This document shows, piece after piece, positions 34,311 through 43,186 of a stretch of 64,000 nt of DNA. The first letter of the stretch is position 1. Every line of letters starts with the position of its first letter. Source of the stretch: Marinobacterium alkalitolerans (GTDB lineage Bacteria; Pseudomonadota; Gammaproteobacteria; Pseudomonadales; Balneatricaceae). The stretch is taken from the NCBI RefSeq assembly GCF_017776525.1, contig NZ_JACVEW010000007.1, positions 1 through 64,000 of the forward strand. The letters run 5' to 3'. The notes below the pieces were generated by a model. It made no database searches, was not told the DNA's origin, and worked only from the letters and a program-made list of their open reading frames with translations. Position numbers and translations under genes: made by a program.

Positions 34311-35273
34311 ATGACCACTGAGGCAAACAGCCAGACTGAAAACGTCGGCTTTTTCCTGATTCCCGAATTTTCGATGATCTCCTTCGCTGCGGTTGTGGAC
34401 CCGTTGCGCATGGCCAACCGTCTGAGCGGCAAGCCGCTTTATCGCTGGCACTTTTATGGCCCCGGCGACCAGCCCGTTGTGTGCAGTAACGGCATTGCAG
34501 TGCCCCCCAGTCGCCCCATGCAGGAAACCGATGACCTTCAGCGTTTGTTCGTGGTGGCGGGCATTAATGCGCATCTGGTTGATCAACAGCCCCTGTTCAA
34601 ATGGCTCAGGCGCCTTTCGCGACAGGGCGTGGCTCTGGGCGGAACGTCCACGGGCAGCCTGTTGCTGGCCAGAGCCGGACTGCTCAAGGGACACACCTGC
34701 ACCATTCACTGGGAGAACCGGGAGAGCATGCAGGAGGAGTTTCCGCGACTGAACGTCACCGGTGAGCTGTATGAAATTGACGGTCGCATCTCCACCTGCT
34801 CCGGCGGGCTGGCCGGCCTGGACATGATCCTGCAGATCATCGCACTGAAGCACGGAGAAACACTGGCGAACGATGTGGCCGAGCAGTGCATTCACCCCCA
34901 TATTCGTCCGGCCCATGACAAGCAGCGCATGAAATTTCAGCTGCGTTACCATGCCAATCACCCGCGCCTGGTGCAGGCGCTTGAGCTGATGCGTGAAAAT
35001 CTGGAAGAGGTATTGAGCTGCGAAGAAATAGCGCAACTGGTGGGCATTTCCACCCGGCAGCTGGAGCGTCTGTTCCATCAGCACCTGCAGCTGTCGCCGG
35101 CCCAGTACTACATGGAATTGAGGCTGGAGCGTGCCCGTCATCTGCTGCAGCAAAGCAGCCTGACCATTCTTCAGATTGCAACAGCCTGTGGCTTCAGCTC
35201 AACCTCCTATTTTTCGCGCTGTTTCCGCCGCAAGTACGACTGCTCACCGCGCGAGGCTCGCAGCCATACCTGA
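34311..35273 (+). CDS. GlxA/GbdR-type AraC family regulator
   Basis: 320 aa. An N-terminal DJ-1/PfpI-like (class I glutamine amidotransferase-like) sensor domain (about 10-190, GGTSTGSLLLARAGLL) joins a C-terminal AraC double helix-turn-helix (about 215-315, with IAQLVGISTRQLERLF and IATACGFSSTSYFSRCF). This layout is that of GbdR and CdhR, which respond to glycine betaine and carnitine. Three in-frame ATGs exist; 34311 is preferred because GGAG sits 6 nt upstream. It lies directly before an OpuC-type ABC importer and a set of catabolic genes, and is their probable activator. Confidence 0.85.
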   Translation: MTTEANSQTENVGFFLIPEFSMISFAAVVDPLRMANRLSGKPLYRWHFYGPGDQPVVCSNGIAVPPSRPMQETDDLQRLFVVAGINAHLVDQQPLFKWLRRLSRQGVALGGTSTGSLLLARAGLLKGHTCTIHWENRESMQEEFPRLNVTGELYEIDGRISTCSGGLAGLDMILQIIALKHGETLANDVAEQCIHPHIRPAHDKQRMKFQLRYHANHPRLVQALELMRENLEEVLSCEEIAQLVGISTRQLERLFHQHLQLSPAQYYMELRLERARHLLQQSSLTILQIATACGFSSTSYFSRCFRRKYDCSPREARSHT

Positions 35274-35486
35274 GTCTCGTCCGCAAATGCGCCCACCGCT
35301 GCACGCTATCCACTATAGTGCCAACAGCCCCCTGATGTGCGCTCAGCCCCATACGTCGCAATTAGACCTATAAATGTCGGAAATCTACCACCCCGGATAC
35401 CCGGCTCTCCATTATTGTGAGCCCACATGCCCCGCCTTTCGAGGCAGAGCCCATAAGAATAATGACTAACTGCATGAGGAAAGACG

Positions 35487-36137
35487 TTGGATACTTTCGA
35501 CTTTCTTACCGGCAACATCGACTTGATTCTCAAGTTGACGGTTGAGCATCTCTCTCTGGTCGCCGTTGCGGTGGGACTGGCAACGCTGACGGGCGTTCCC
35601 ATCGGCATTGCCATCACCCAGAACGAGCGGGTGGCGCGGGTCGTGCTTTACCTGGCCTCGATCATCATCACCATCCCTTCTATCGCTCTGTTCGGCATCA
35701 TGATTCCGATCCTGTCCACCATTGGTCAGGGGATTGGCTACCTGCCTGCCGTCATCGCCGTACTGCTGTACTCCCAGCTCCCCATCATCCGCAACACCTA
35801 CACCGCCATCAATAACGTGAACCCGGCCCTGCGTGAGGCGGCTCGCGGGATTGGCATGAACCCGGTGCAGCGCCTGCGCATGGTCGAGATTCCGCTGGCG
35901 ATCCCGGTGATCATGGCCGGTGTTCGCACGGCAGTGGTGATGAATATCGGAGTCATGGCAATCGCTGCCTATATCGGGGCCGGTGGACTGGGCGTATTGA
36001 TCAGCCGCGGTATCACTCAGAGTGACCCGCGTCAGCTGATTGCGGGCGCCATTGCCGTCAGCATCCTGGCGGTCATCGCCGACTACGGGCTGCTGTGGCT
36101 GCAAAAGCGCCTGACGCCCAAGGGTATCTCCGCCTGA
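35487..36137 (+). CDS. OpuC/ProW-type ABC transporter permease 1
   Basis: 216 aa with about 5-6 membrane helices. The binding-protein-dependent permease signature EAARGIGMNPVQRLRMVEIPLAIPVI lies in the middle. Betaine/choline/carnitine class (OpuCB-like). Translation begins at a TTG (35487) preceded by GAGGAAAG; the nearby ATG at 35474 is in another frame. It is the first gene of a four-gene ABC operon. The 213-bp gap upstream should hold the operon promoter and regulator sites. Confidence 0.85.
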   Translation: MDTFDFLTGNIDLILKLTVEHLSLVAVAVGLATLTGVPIGIAITQNERVARVVLYLASIIITIPSIALFGIMIPILSTIGQGIGYLPAVIAVLLYSQLPIIRNTYTAINNVNPALREAARGIGMNPVQRLRMVEIPLAIPVIMAGVRTAVVMNIGVMAIAAYIGAGGLGVLISRGITQSDPRQLIAGAIAVSILAVIADYGLLWLQKRLTPKGISA

Positions 36138-36176
36138 TCCTTTCCACTTTTTGCTGCCGCTTAACGGGATAAGACA

Positions 36177-37337
36177 ATGATAAGAATCGACAACCTCACC
36201 AAAATTTTCGAGACCCCCAACGGACCTGTTACCGCCGCTGATCACATCAACATGGAAGTCCCCGAAGGCGAGATCTGTGTACTGCTGGGCCCCTCGGGCT
36301 GTGGCAAGACCACCACGCTGAAGATGATCAACCGCATCATTCCATCCACGTCGGGCCGGATCTACATCAACGGTGAAGATACGACCGGCATGGATACGGT
36401 GGAGCTGCGCCGGAATATCGGCTATGTGATTCAACAGATCGGCCTGTTCCCCAATATGACCATTGAGGAAAACATCGCCATCGTCCCCAAACTGCTGGGG
36501 TGGGAAGCCAGCCGCTACAAGGCACGGGCAAAAGAACTGCTGGACCTGGTGGCTCTGGACCCCGGTACCTTCCTCAAGCGCTACCCGCGTGAGTTGTCCG
36601 GCGGACAGCAACAGCGTATCGGGGTTGCCCGTGCGCTGGCAGCAGACCCTCCCGTCATGCTGATGGACGAGCCCTTCGGCGCCATCGACCCGATCAATCG
36701 CGAAGTGATTCAGGACGAGTTTATGAAGATGCAGCAGGAGCTGCGCAAAACCATCATGTTTGTCAGCCATGATATCGATGAAGCGGTGAAAATGGCCGAC
36801 CGCATCGCCATCTTCCGTGATGGCCGACTGGTACAGTATGACACCCCGGATGACCTGCTGGCCCACCCGAAAGACGATTTCGTCGAAAGCTTTGTCGGTG
36901 ATGACCGTGCCCTGAAACGCCTGCGGCTGGTGCAGGTCAAGCAGGTGATGGAACCGGTCACCACCGTTCGGCCTGAAGACAGCCTCAGCACCGCGTTGCA
37001 GCGGATCGAGCAACAGGGCTACAGCCACGCCATCCTGATGGTGAACGAGCGTCAGCAGCCGATCGGCTATGTATCACGCAGCGTTGCCCAGACCACCAGC
37101 GGACTCTGTGGTGAGCACTACTTTGGCCTCAAGACCGAAGCCAGCCCAGAGGACGACCTGCGCAAGGTGGCCTCCCTGATGTTTACCCATGACACCACCT
37201 GGCTCCCCTGCACGGATGCCAACGGCACCTTGGTCGGACAGGTCACACAGCGCGGTATCACCCACTACCTGGGCGCTACCTATCATCCGGATGCGCTGGG
37301 CACCCTGCCGCGTCAGCTTCACAAGGTCAGTGCCTGA
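36177..37337 (+). CDS. OpuC/ProV-type ABC transporter ATPase with CBS domains
   Basis: 386 aa. Walker A GPSGCGKTT (near 40), Q-loop region IQQIGLFPNMT, signature LSGGQQQRIGVARAL and Walker B MLMDEPFGAIDP are all intact. Two C-terminal CBS domains (about 255-375) are typical of OpuCA/OpuAA ATPases, where they sense ionic strength or nucleotides. The substrate class is quaternary ammonium compounds by family. It is co-transcribed with both permeases and the binding protein. Confidence 0.9.
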   Translation: MIRIDNLTKIFETPNGPVTAADHINMEVPEGEICVLLGPSGCGKTTTLKMINRIIPSTSGRIYINGEDTTGMDTVELRRNIGYVIQQIGLFPNMTIEENIAIVPKLLGWEASRYKARAKELLDLVALDPGTFLKRYPRELSGGQQQRIGVARALAADPPVMLMDEPFGAIDPINREVIQDEFMKMQQELRKTIMFVSHDIDEAVKMADRIAIFRDGRLVQYDTPDDLLAHPKDDFVESFVGDDRALKRLRLVQVKQVMEPVTTVRPEDSLSTALQRIEQQGYSHAILMVNERQQPIGYVSRSVAQTTSGLCGEHYFGLKTEASPEDDLRKVASLMFTHDTTWLPCTDANGTLVGQVTQRGITHYLGATYHPDALGTLPRQLHKVSA

Positions 37338-37345
37338 AGGGGGAT

Positions 37346-38080
37346 ATGATGAAAAAACCCGCATTCACCCGCTTCGCATACGGCCTTGCTCTGGTGCTGA
37401 TGTTTGCGCTGGGCTCACTGGCCGAACAGACCGGCATGCTGGAAGAACTGTTCAGCTATCGGGAAGATGTCGTTTACCTGGTCGGTCAGCATATCGAGCT
37501 GGTCCTGATCTCCGGCAGTCTGGCCATCCTGATCGGCGTTCCCCTGGGCACAGTGTTAAGCCGCCCGCGGTTTGCACGCCTGGCTGAAACCGCCATGCAA
37601 ACGCTGAACATCGGCACCACCATCCCCACGCTGGCAATTCTGGCACTGTCCATGAGCCTGCTGGGTATCGGCATGCTGCCAGCCGTGTTCGGTCTCTGCA
37701 TTGCGTCCCTGCTGCCAATCGTGCGCAACACCTATACCGGTTTGCTGGAAGTGCCGGCTCACCTGAAGGAAGCGGCGTCCGGTATCGGCATGACCCCGCT
37801 GCAGATGCTGTTCCGTGTAGAACTGCCCAACGCCCTCTTCGTGATCTTTGCCGGTATCCGTACCGCACTGGCGATCAATGTGGGCACCGTTCCGCTGGCC
37901 TTCCTGATTGGCGGTGGCGGTTTGGGAGAACTCATTTTTACCGGTATCGACCTTGATGAACCTTTCATGATGCTGGCGGGAGCGATCCCCACCGCCGTCT
38001 TGGCCATCATCGTCGATATCCTGATCGCTTTACTCGCGTTCCTGATCGTCCCCAAAGGCGTTAATCCCCTGCGTGCCTGA
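37346..38080 (+). CDS. OpuC/ProW-type ABC transporter permease 2
   Basis: 244 aa with about 6 membrane helices and the signature EAASGIGMTPLQMLFRVELPNAL. Paralogous to permease 1 (OpuCD-like), so the importer has a heterodimeric membrane part. Two adjacent ATGs (37346 and 37349) are possible; AAGGGGG upstream favours the second. It lies 8 bp after the ATPase stop. Confidence 0.85.
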   Translation: MMKKPAFTRFAYGLALVLMFALGSLAEQTGMLEELFSYREDVVYLVGQHIELVLISGSLAILIGVPLGTVLSRPRFARLAETAMQTLNIGTTIPTLAILALSMSLLGIGMLPAVFGLCIASLLPIVRNTYTGLLEVPAHLKEAASGIGMTPLQMLFRVELPNALFVIFAGIRTALAINVGTVPLAFLIGGGGLGELIFTGIDLDEPFMMLAGAIPTAVLAIIVDILIALLAFLIVPKGVNPLRA

Positions 38081-38116
38081 TGGCCACACCTGATAAAAAC
38101 AACGAGGAATACCAAG

Positions 38117-39004
38117 ATGCGCAAACTTTTCAAACACCTGGGAACCACTCTGATGGCCTCCGTATTCGCAGCCAGTGTTCATGCGGACCCGCTGGTGATC
38201 GGTGGCAAGAACTTTACCGAGCAGCAGCTTCTGACGGAAATGACGGCACAGTATCTGGACCATCAGGGTTACGACATTGAGCGTCGTGCCGGCATGGGCA
38301 GTGCCGTCCTGCGCAAGGCCCAGGAAAACGATCAGATCGACCTGTACTGGGAGTACACCGGGACATCACTGATCGTCTACAACAAGGTGAAAGACAAGAT
38401 CACCGACCCCAAAAAGGTTTACGAGAAGGTACGTGAACTGGACGCCAAAAAAGGGCTGGCATGGCTGGATGCCTCGGCTGCCAACAACACCTACGCCCTG
38501 GCCATGCGCCGCGCCGATGCTGAAGCAAAAGGCATCAGCTCCCTGAGCGATCTGGCCCAGGCACTCAACAAGGGTGAAGAGCTGGTGCTGGCAACCAACG
38601 CGGAGTGGTACTCACGCAAAGATGGCTACAAGCAGCTCAAGAAGGCATACGACTTCGATATCCCGCGCAGCAACATCAAGCGCATGGACTCCGGACTGAC
38701 CTACGTTGCCCTGAAAGAAGGCCAGGTGGATATCGCACTGGTCTTCGCGACTGATGGCCGCATCCCGGCGTTTGACTTCAAGGTTCTGGAAGATGACAAG
38801 GGCTTCTTCCCCAACTATGCCATTACCCCAGTGGTTCGCCAGGCGGTGCTGGATGCCAACCCTGAGCTGGCCGATCAGCTGAACACGCTGTCAGCCCAGC
38901 TGGATAACGACACCATGTCGGCACTGAATGCCCAGGTGGACGTGGAACGCACCTCGATCGAAGACGTGGCCAGACAGTTCCTGAACAGCAAAGGCCTTCT
39001 CTAA
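38117..39004 (+). CDS. OpuCC/OsmX-type periplasmic substrate-binding protein
   Basis: 295 aa. A signal peptide (1-24, cleavage after SVHA) leads to a type II betaine-binding fold of the OpuAC/OsmX family: VIGGKNFTEQQLLTEM at the start, YWEYTGTSLIVYN in the middle, and GLTYVALKEGQVDIALVFATDGRI near 195-218. Gram-negative members are soluble periplasmic proteins, and no lipobox is present. The aromatic cage that binds quaternary ammonium is hard to define from sequence alone, so the ligand is left open. It is the last gene of the ABC importer, followed by a hairpin. Confidence 0.9.
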   Translation: MRKLFKHLGTTLMASVFAASVHADPLVIGGKNFTEQQLLTEMTAQYLDHQGYDIERRAGMGSAVLRKAQENDQIDLYWEYTGTSLIVYNKVKDKITDPKKVYEKVRELDAKKGLAWLDASAANNTYALAMRRADAEAKGISSLSDLAQALNKGEELVLATNAEWYSRKDGYKQLKKAYDFDIPRSNIKRMDSGLTYVALKEGQVDIALVFATDGRIPAFDFKVLEDDKGFFPNYAITPVVRQAVLDANPELADQLNTLSAQLDNDTMSALNAQVDVERTSIEDVARQFLNSKGLL

Positions 39005-39016
39005 CCCCTCCTGCCC

Positions 39017-39042
39017 GGGCCGAGCATCTTGCTCGGCCCTCT
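39017..39042 (+). terminator. hairpin after the binding-protein gene
   Basis: GGGCCGAGCA (39017-39026) and TGCTCGGCCC (39030-39039) with a TCT loop; only TCTT follows. It probably stabilises the importer mRNA or partly stops transcription ahead of the enzyme genes. Confidence 0.6.
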
Positions 39043-39056
39043 TATGGAGCTCAACG

Positions 39057-39893
39057 ATGTACTTCCAAAATCTTTCTGTCGGTGTGGTTCAGCTCAACTC
39101 CGAGCATTTGGCACTGGATACCAACTTTACCTGTCATACTGACTGGATCCGCACGGCCAAAGATAGCGGTGTGGAACTGCTGCTGTTCCCCGAACTCTCG
39201 CTTACCGGCTACCAGCTCGGGCGCTTCACGCCCAAGGCCGCACTCTCTCGCCACGACGAACGCTTGAGCGCACTCTCCCGAGAAGCGCCCGACATGACCA
39301 TTGTCGTGGGCTTCGTGGAATACGTCAGCCCCGGTGAGTACTACAATGCGGTGGCCTACCTCCAGCAGGGAGAAGTGGCGGCCGTATACCGCAAGATCAA
39401 CCTGCCCACCTACGGTGGCCTTGAAGAGGGCAAGTGGTTTCATGCGGGACAGGATCTGGTACTGGTGGACTGCAAACCTGGCTGGAAAGCCTGCACCCTG
39501 ATCTGCGCGGACCTGTGGAACCCGGCGCTGGTGCACTGCGCCATGCTGCGCCGACCGGATCTTCTATTGGCCCCCATCAACTCGGCCTCGGCTATTGTCA
39601 GCGACGAGTTTTCCAACGAGAACAACTGGCAGACCAATGTTGCCTTTTACGCCATGCTCTACGGCGCTCCCGTCCTGATGGCGAATCGCCTTGGCAGTGA
39701 AGGCGATGCCTGGTTCTGGGGCGGCAGCCGTATTCTCGGCCCCAGAGGAGAGGTACTGGCATTGGCCGAAGACCGCGAGTGTCTGATTCAGGCCGAACTG
39801 GATACCGAGTCCATTGCGGCCGCCCGTTTTGATCACCCCGCCATTCGGGATGCCAATACTCCCCTGATTCAACGCTTGCTTGCCCAGCATTAA
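39057..39893 (+). CDS. nitrilase superfamily carbon-nitrogen hydrolase
   Basis: 278 aa. The catalytic triad of the family is present: Glu46 in LFPELSLTGY, Lys113 in YRKINLPTYGG and Cys150 in TLICADLWNP. Length fits an amidase or N-carbamoyl-type member of the superfamily, cytosolic, hydrolysing a C-N bond of an amide. The substrate cannot be told from sequence. GGAG lies 7 nt before the ATG. It follows the ABC importer genes on the same strand, behind a hairpin, and is presumably part of the pathway for the imported compound. Confidence 0.85.
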   Translation: MYFQNLSVGVVQLNSEHLALDTNFTCHTDWIRTAKDSGVELLLFPELSLTGYQLGRFTPKAALSRHDERLSALSREAPDMTIVVGFVEYVSPGEYYNAVAYLQQGEVAAVYRKINLPTYGGLEEGKWFHAGQDLVLVDCKPGWKACTLICADLWNPALVHCAMLRRPDLLLAPINSASAIVSDEFSNENNWQTNVAFYAMLYGAPVLMANRLGSEGDAWFWGGSRILGPRGEVLALAEDRECLIQAELDTESIAAARFDHPAIRDANTPLIQRLLAQH

Positions 39894-39898
39894 TAACC

Positions 39899-39914
39899 CG
39901 GGGCGTTCGCCCCG
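39899..39914 (+). terminator. small hairpin between the nitrilase and MmgE/PrpD genes
   Basis: CGGGGC (39899-39904) and GCCCCG (39909-39914) around GTTC. No T-run follows, so it acts at most as a processing or stability element. Confidence 0.4.
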
Positions 39915-39937
39915 CCTGCACATGGAAGCCCATCGCC

Positions 39938-41269
39938 GTGCATAGCATTCATCGCTTTATTCATGATTTGACACCGGACCAGCTGCCCCGAAACGTGATT
40001 GAACAGGCAGAGCGCTGCCTGCTGGACCTGACCGGGGTGGCTGTCGCCGGCCACCGTACCCGCCTGAGCCGGATTCTCGAGACCTTCGTCACCGATCAGT
40101 ATCCCGGTGACATACCGATGCTGTTCTCTGACCGTCGCGCCAGCCTTTGTGGCAGTGCACTGTTTGGCGCCATGCTGATCGACAGTCTGGACGCCCATGA
40201 TGGTCAGGTGCTGACCAAGGGTCATGTCGGCGTTGCCATTCTGCCGGCGCTGCTGGCCGCGGCCCATGCCCGCTCGCTCAATGGGCAAGCGCTGCTGACC
40301 AGTCTGGTGATCGGCTACGAAATCGCGACACGCGCCGGAATCGCGCTTCACCGCACCGCCAGCGACTACCACACATCGGGGGCCTGGAACGGTATAGGGG
40401 TCGCCGCCATGCTGGCCCGACTGTACCAGCTGAGCGACGAGCAGACCGAAGAGGCGCTGGGCACTGCCGAATTCTATGGCCCCCGCAGTCAGATGATGCG
40501 CTGCATTGATCACCCGACCATGGTCAAGGATGGCTCTGGCTGGGGGGCTCTGGCCGGAGTCAGTGCCGTCCTGCTGGCCCGTGCCGGCTTTACCGGTGCG
40601 CCGGCCGTCACGCTCAACAGTGAGTCGGTAAGTGATATCTGGCAGGACCTGGGTCAGCGATGGTACATCCTGGAACAGTATTTCAAGGCCTACCCGGTGT
40701 GCCGTTGGGCCCAGCCGGCGGTGGAGGCGGTGCGCAGTATGCGACAGACGCCCGGTTTCAGCCCCGAGCAGGTTGAGTCCATTCATGTATACAGCTTCCA
40801 CGAAGCCACGCGACTGCACAAGGTGCTACCGGCAACCACTGAAGAAGCCCAGTACAGCCTGCCGTTTTCAGTCGCATCGGCCTTGATCGATGATGCGGTC
40901 CTGCCCGAGGCCGTCGCCGAAACACCGGAGGGCCTTGGGCATCCCCTGCGACGCCACCTCAGCCAGCGCGTCCAGATGCATGAAACCGATCACTATAACA
41001 GCCGCTTCCCCGCCGAACGCTGGGCCCATGCCCGGGTTGTCATGAAGAACGGACAGGAGTGGATTTCCGAGCCATCGATTGCACTCGGCAACCCGGAGAA
41101 CCCGCTCAGTACCGATGAATTGATCGAAAAGTACAGGGTTCTGACCGACGGACTGCTTGAGGATAAGACGCGTCAGCAGATCCAGTCACTCTGCATGGGT
41201 GCCTGGGAACTGGACTCGGCTCAAGTACAGACTCTTATTGAGTGGCTGGCGTCTCCGGTTCGCACCTGA
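39938..41269 (+). CDS. MmgE/PrpD family protein
   Basis: 443 aa. The family includes 2-methylcitrate dehydratase, cis-aconitate decarboxylase and iminodisuccinate epimerase. Visible family stretches include DSLDAHDGQVLTKGHVG (near 79), SGAWNGIGVAAM (near 148) and KAYPVCRWAQPAVEA (near 247). The start is a GTG at 39938 (GGAAG 9 nt upstream); the ATG at 39922 is out of frame and closes quickly. The reaction is unknown. Its place behind the nitrilase gene suggests it acts on a carboxylic acid formed from the imported amide or betaine, which is inference. Confidence 0.85.
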   Translation: MHSIHRFIHDLTPDQLPRNVIEQAERCLLDLTGVAVAGHRTRLSRILETFVTDQYPGDIPMLFSDRRASLCGSALFGAMLIDSLDAHDGQVLTKGHVGVAILPALLAAAHARSLNGQALLTSLVIGYEIATRAGIALHRTASDYHTSGAWNGIGVAAMLARLYQLSDEQTEEALGTAEFYGPRSQMMRCIDHPTMVKDGSGWGALAGVSAVLLARAGFTGAPAVTLNSESVSDIWQDLGQRWYILEQYFKAYPVCRWAQPAVEAVRSMRQTPGFSPEQVESIHVYSFHEATRLHKVLPATTEEAQYSLPFSVASALIDDAVLPEAVAETPEGLGHPLRRHLSQRVQMHETDHYNSRFPAERWAHARVVMKNGQEWISEPSIALGNPENPLSTDELIEKYRVLTDGLLEDKTRQQIQSLCMGAWELDSAQVQTLIEWLASPVRT

Positions 41270-41276
41270 AAACAGA

Positions 41277-41299
41277 TGACCCCGGCACTGCCGGGGTCA
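41277..41299. terminator. bidirectional hairpin between MmgE/PrpD and amidohydrolase genes
   Basis: TGACCCCGGC (41277-41286) and GCCGGGGTCA (41290-41299), perfect 10-bp stem with an ACT loop, between convergent genes. There is no long T-run on either side. Confidence 0.6.
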
Positions 41300-41323
41300 C
41301 GGGGCTTTCATATCACCTGATGC

Positions 41324-42205
41324 TTAAAAGCCGTAAAGCTGCGCCGGGTTATCGACCAGTATGCGGTTGCGCCGGGCTTCATCCGGCACCCAGCGTGCCA
41401 GCAGGTCCAGCAAGTCACCATCATTGGGCATCGGAATGGAAAAGTGCGGATGCGGCCAGTCTGAACCCCAGACGCAGCGTTCCGCATTGGCCTCGACCAG
41501 CGCCTGCGCGAACGGGTCCACATCCGCATAAGGGGGGTGCTGTTCCGCCGTGATACGGTAGGCACCTGAGAGCTTGACCCAGGCCTGTCCATCCCGCAGC
41601 AGGTTCAGCAAGGCCTGAAATCCGACGTTGCTGACGCCCTTGCGGCAGTCCATGTGTCCCATATGGTCGATTACGACCGGAACCGGCAACGCACGAATAC
41701 GTGCTTCAAGCTCTTCAAACTCGGATACATCGATCAGAAACTGAAGGTGCCAGTTACGTGCTGCCAGCCGCTGGGCAAGCGCTTCCACATCACGCCAGGC
41801 AATGCCACCCTTGAACAGCAGGTTCATGCGCACACCACAGTGCCCGCCTTCCTGGAGGCAATCAAGCTCGCCTTCGTCCACGTCCGCATCCACAACCGCA
41901 ACGCCCTTGTATTCCAGCCCCTGGCTGTTCAGGTAGTGCAGCGTGTCCAGCTGTAACTGATTGTCGGTGCCATACACGCTCGGCTGAACCAGCACGCCAC
42001 GGCAGATACCCAGCTGCTGATGCAGGTGGCGGTAGGCCCCCACCGGCGCATCAGGCGGTGTATAGGTACGGTTGGGCGTATAGTCATACAGCCGCTCAGG
42101 ACCGAATACATGGGCATGTGTATCGCACGCCAGTGCCGGCATGATAAAGGCGGGTGAACGGGGAAAGGGATCGGCGGCATCACAGATGGGGATGTTTGAA
42201 TTCAT
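41324..42205 (-). CDS. amidohydrolase, 2-pyrone-4,6-dicarboxylate lactonase-like
   Basis: 293 aa amidohydrolase-2 type TIM barrel. The N-terminal metal motif HxH is in CDTHAHVFGPE (near 29), and the C-terminal catalytic Asp is in WGSDWPHPHFS (near 250). This resembles LigI (PDC hydrolase) and related lactonases that open cyclic esters or lactones. The start at 42205 with AGAGG 6 nt upstream gives a normal N-terminus. It lies downstream of the alpha/beta hydrolase gene, but a strong terminator separates the two, so it may be read only at low level from that promoter. Confidence 0.8.
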   Translation of the reverse strand: MNSNIPICDAADPFPRSPAFIMPALACDTHAHVFGPERLYDYTPNRTYTPPDAPVGAYRHLHQQLGICRGVLVQPSVYGTDNQLQLDTLHYLNSQGLEYKGVAVVDADVDEGELDCLQEGGHCGVRMNLLFKGGIAWRDVEALAQRLAARNWHLQFLIDVSEFEELEARIRALPVPVVIDHMGHMDCRKGVSNVGFQALLNLLRDGQAWVKLSGAYRITAEQHPPYADVDPFAQALVEANAERCVWGSDWPHPHFSIPMPNDGDLLDLLARWVPDEARRNRILVDNPAQLYGF

Positions 42206-42233
42206 CTCAGGCCTCTTTCGGGTCACTCTGAAA

Positions 42234-42271
42234 TCAAAAATCCGGCGCCAGTAGTGCAGCCCGGCGCCGGA
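42234..42271 (-). terminator. strong intrinsic terminator between hydrolase genes
   Basis: Minus-strand hairpin TCCGGCGCC (42271-42263) with GGCGCCGGA (42249-42241), 13-nt loop, followed immediately by TTTTT (42240-42236). It lies between the alpha/beta hydrolase and the amidohydrolase. Confidence 0.85.
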
Positions 42272-42295
42272 TAAAAGAGGAACGCTCATGAAGGA

Positions 42296-43186
42296 TCAGA
42301 CGTTGGCCTGAATCCACTGCGCAATGTGGCTGGAGAACTCGATGAACTTGGGATTGTCGTCCAGCATCCATTCGGTGTGGCCACCTCCGGCCAGCAGGAA
42401 CAGCTCTTTCGGGCCCGGGTAGGCTGCATACAGAGCCTTGGGCTCGGTAACAGGGTGCAGGTCGTTCTCGGCACCGTGTGCAATCAGCATCGGGATGTTG
42501 GAGAAACGCTCATCCAGATGTGCTTCCGGCTTGAAGCTGATCAGTGAGTCGGCGAAATCCAGAGTGGATGTCACACCATAGCCCGGCGCCTTGACCAGCT
42601 CGGTGAAGACGTATTCGCGGCTGACCGGATCCAGCGGGTAGATATCAAACGGGTCGATGCCCTTGGGCTCGCCACCATGCGCCAGGCGCATGCGCTCCTG
42701 CGCCATGAACTGCTTGAACTCTTTCCAGCCATGCTCGCCCCGCAGTGCCTTCTGAACCCGCACCGCGTCGAAGAATCCGTTCATGGCAATCAGTGCATCC
42801 ACCTGCCCTTCGCAAATCCGGTAGGCATCAATGATCAGGCCACCGGCCATGCCCCAGCCCGCCAGTACGACCTTGCGACCTTCCTCGTCGGCACGCTGAC
42901 GGACGATAGCGACAGCACTGGCAATATCACGCACCTGCTCTTCCAGAATGACGCGCTCGCGTTCACCTTCGGAATCGCCAAAGCCACGGTAGTCAAAACC
43001 GAATACCGTGAAACCCTTGGGCGTCAGGGCACGGGCATAACGCTCGGGGTGAATGTTTTTCTGACCGGTGAAGCCGGAGCAAACGATCACGATCGGCAGG
43101 TTTGAATTTGAGTTCTGCTCGTCGGTGAAAAACGCACCATCCAGGGTCAGGCCATCACTTTTGAATGCAACTTTTTGTTCAATCAT
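42296..43186 (-). CDS. alpha/beta hydrolase family protein without canonical Ser nucleophile
   Basis: 296 aa alpha/beta hydrolase fold of the dienelactone-hydrolase/peptidase S9-like type. The oxyanion region CSGFTGQ (near 36) and the strand-8 His (GGGHTEWM, near 272) are present, with acidic AHGAENDLHPV before it. The nucleophile elbow, normally GxSxG, reads AGWGMAGG (near 110), so the usual Ser is Gly. Either another residue serves, or the protein binds rather than hydrolyses. It is the first gene of the minus-strand side and is followed by a strong terminator. The ribosome site is weak (AGAG at long spacing). Confidence 0.8.
   Translation of the reverse strand: MIEQKVAFKSDGLTLDGAFFTDEQNSNSNLPIVIVCSGFTGQKNIHPERYARALTPKGFTVFGFDYRGFGDSEGERERVILEEQVRDIASAVAIVRQRADEEGRKVVLAGWGMAGGLIIDAYRICEGQVDALIAMNGFFDAVRVQKALRGEHGWKEFKQFMAQERMRLAHGGEPKGIDPFDIYPLDPVSREYVFTELVKAPGYGVTSTLDFADSLISFKPEAHLDERFSNIPMLIAHGAENDLHPVTEPKALYAAYPGPKELFLLAGGGHTEWMLDDNPKFIEFSSHIAQWIQANV

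Noticed and set aside
32803-37028. Long minus-strand frames opposite the NSS symporter, regulator and ABC genes
   Set aside because: They are low-complexity, His/Gln/Asp-rich translations without start signals or family features; the plus-strand genes are well supported.
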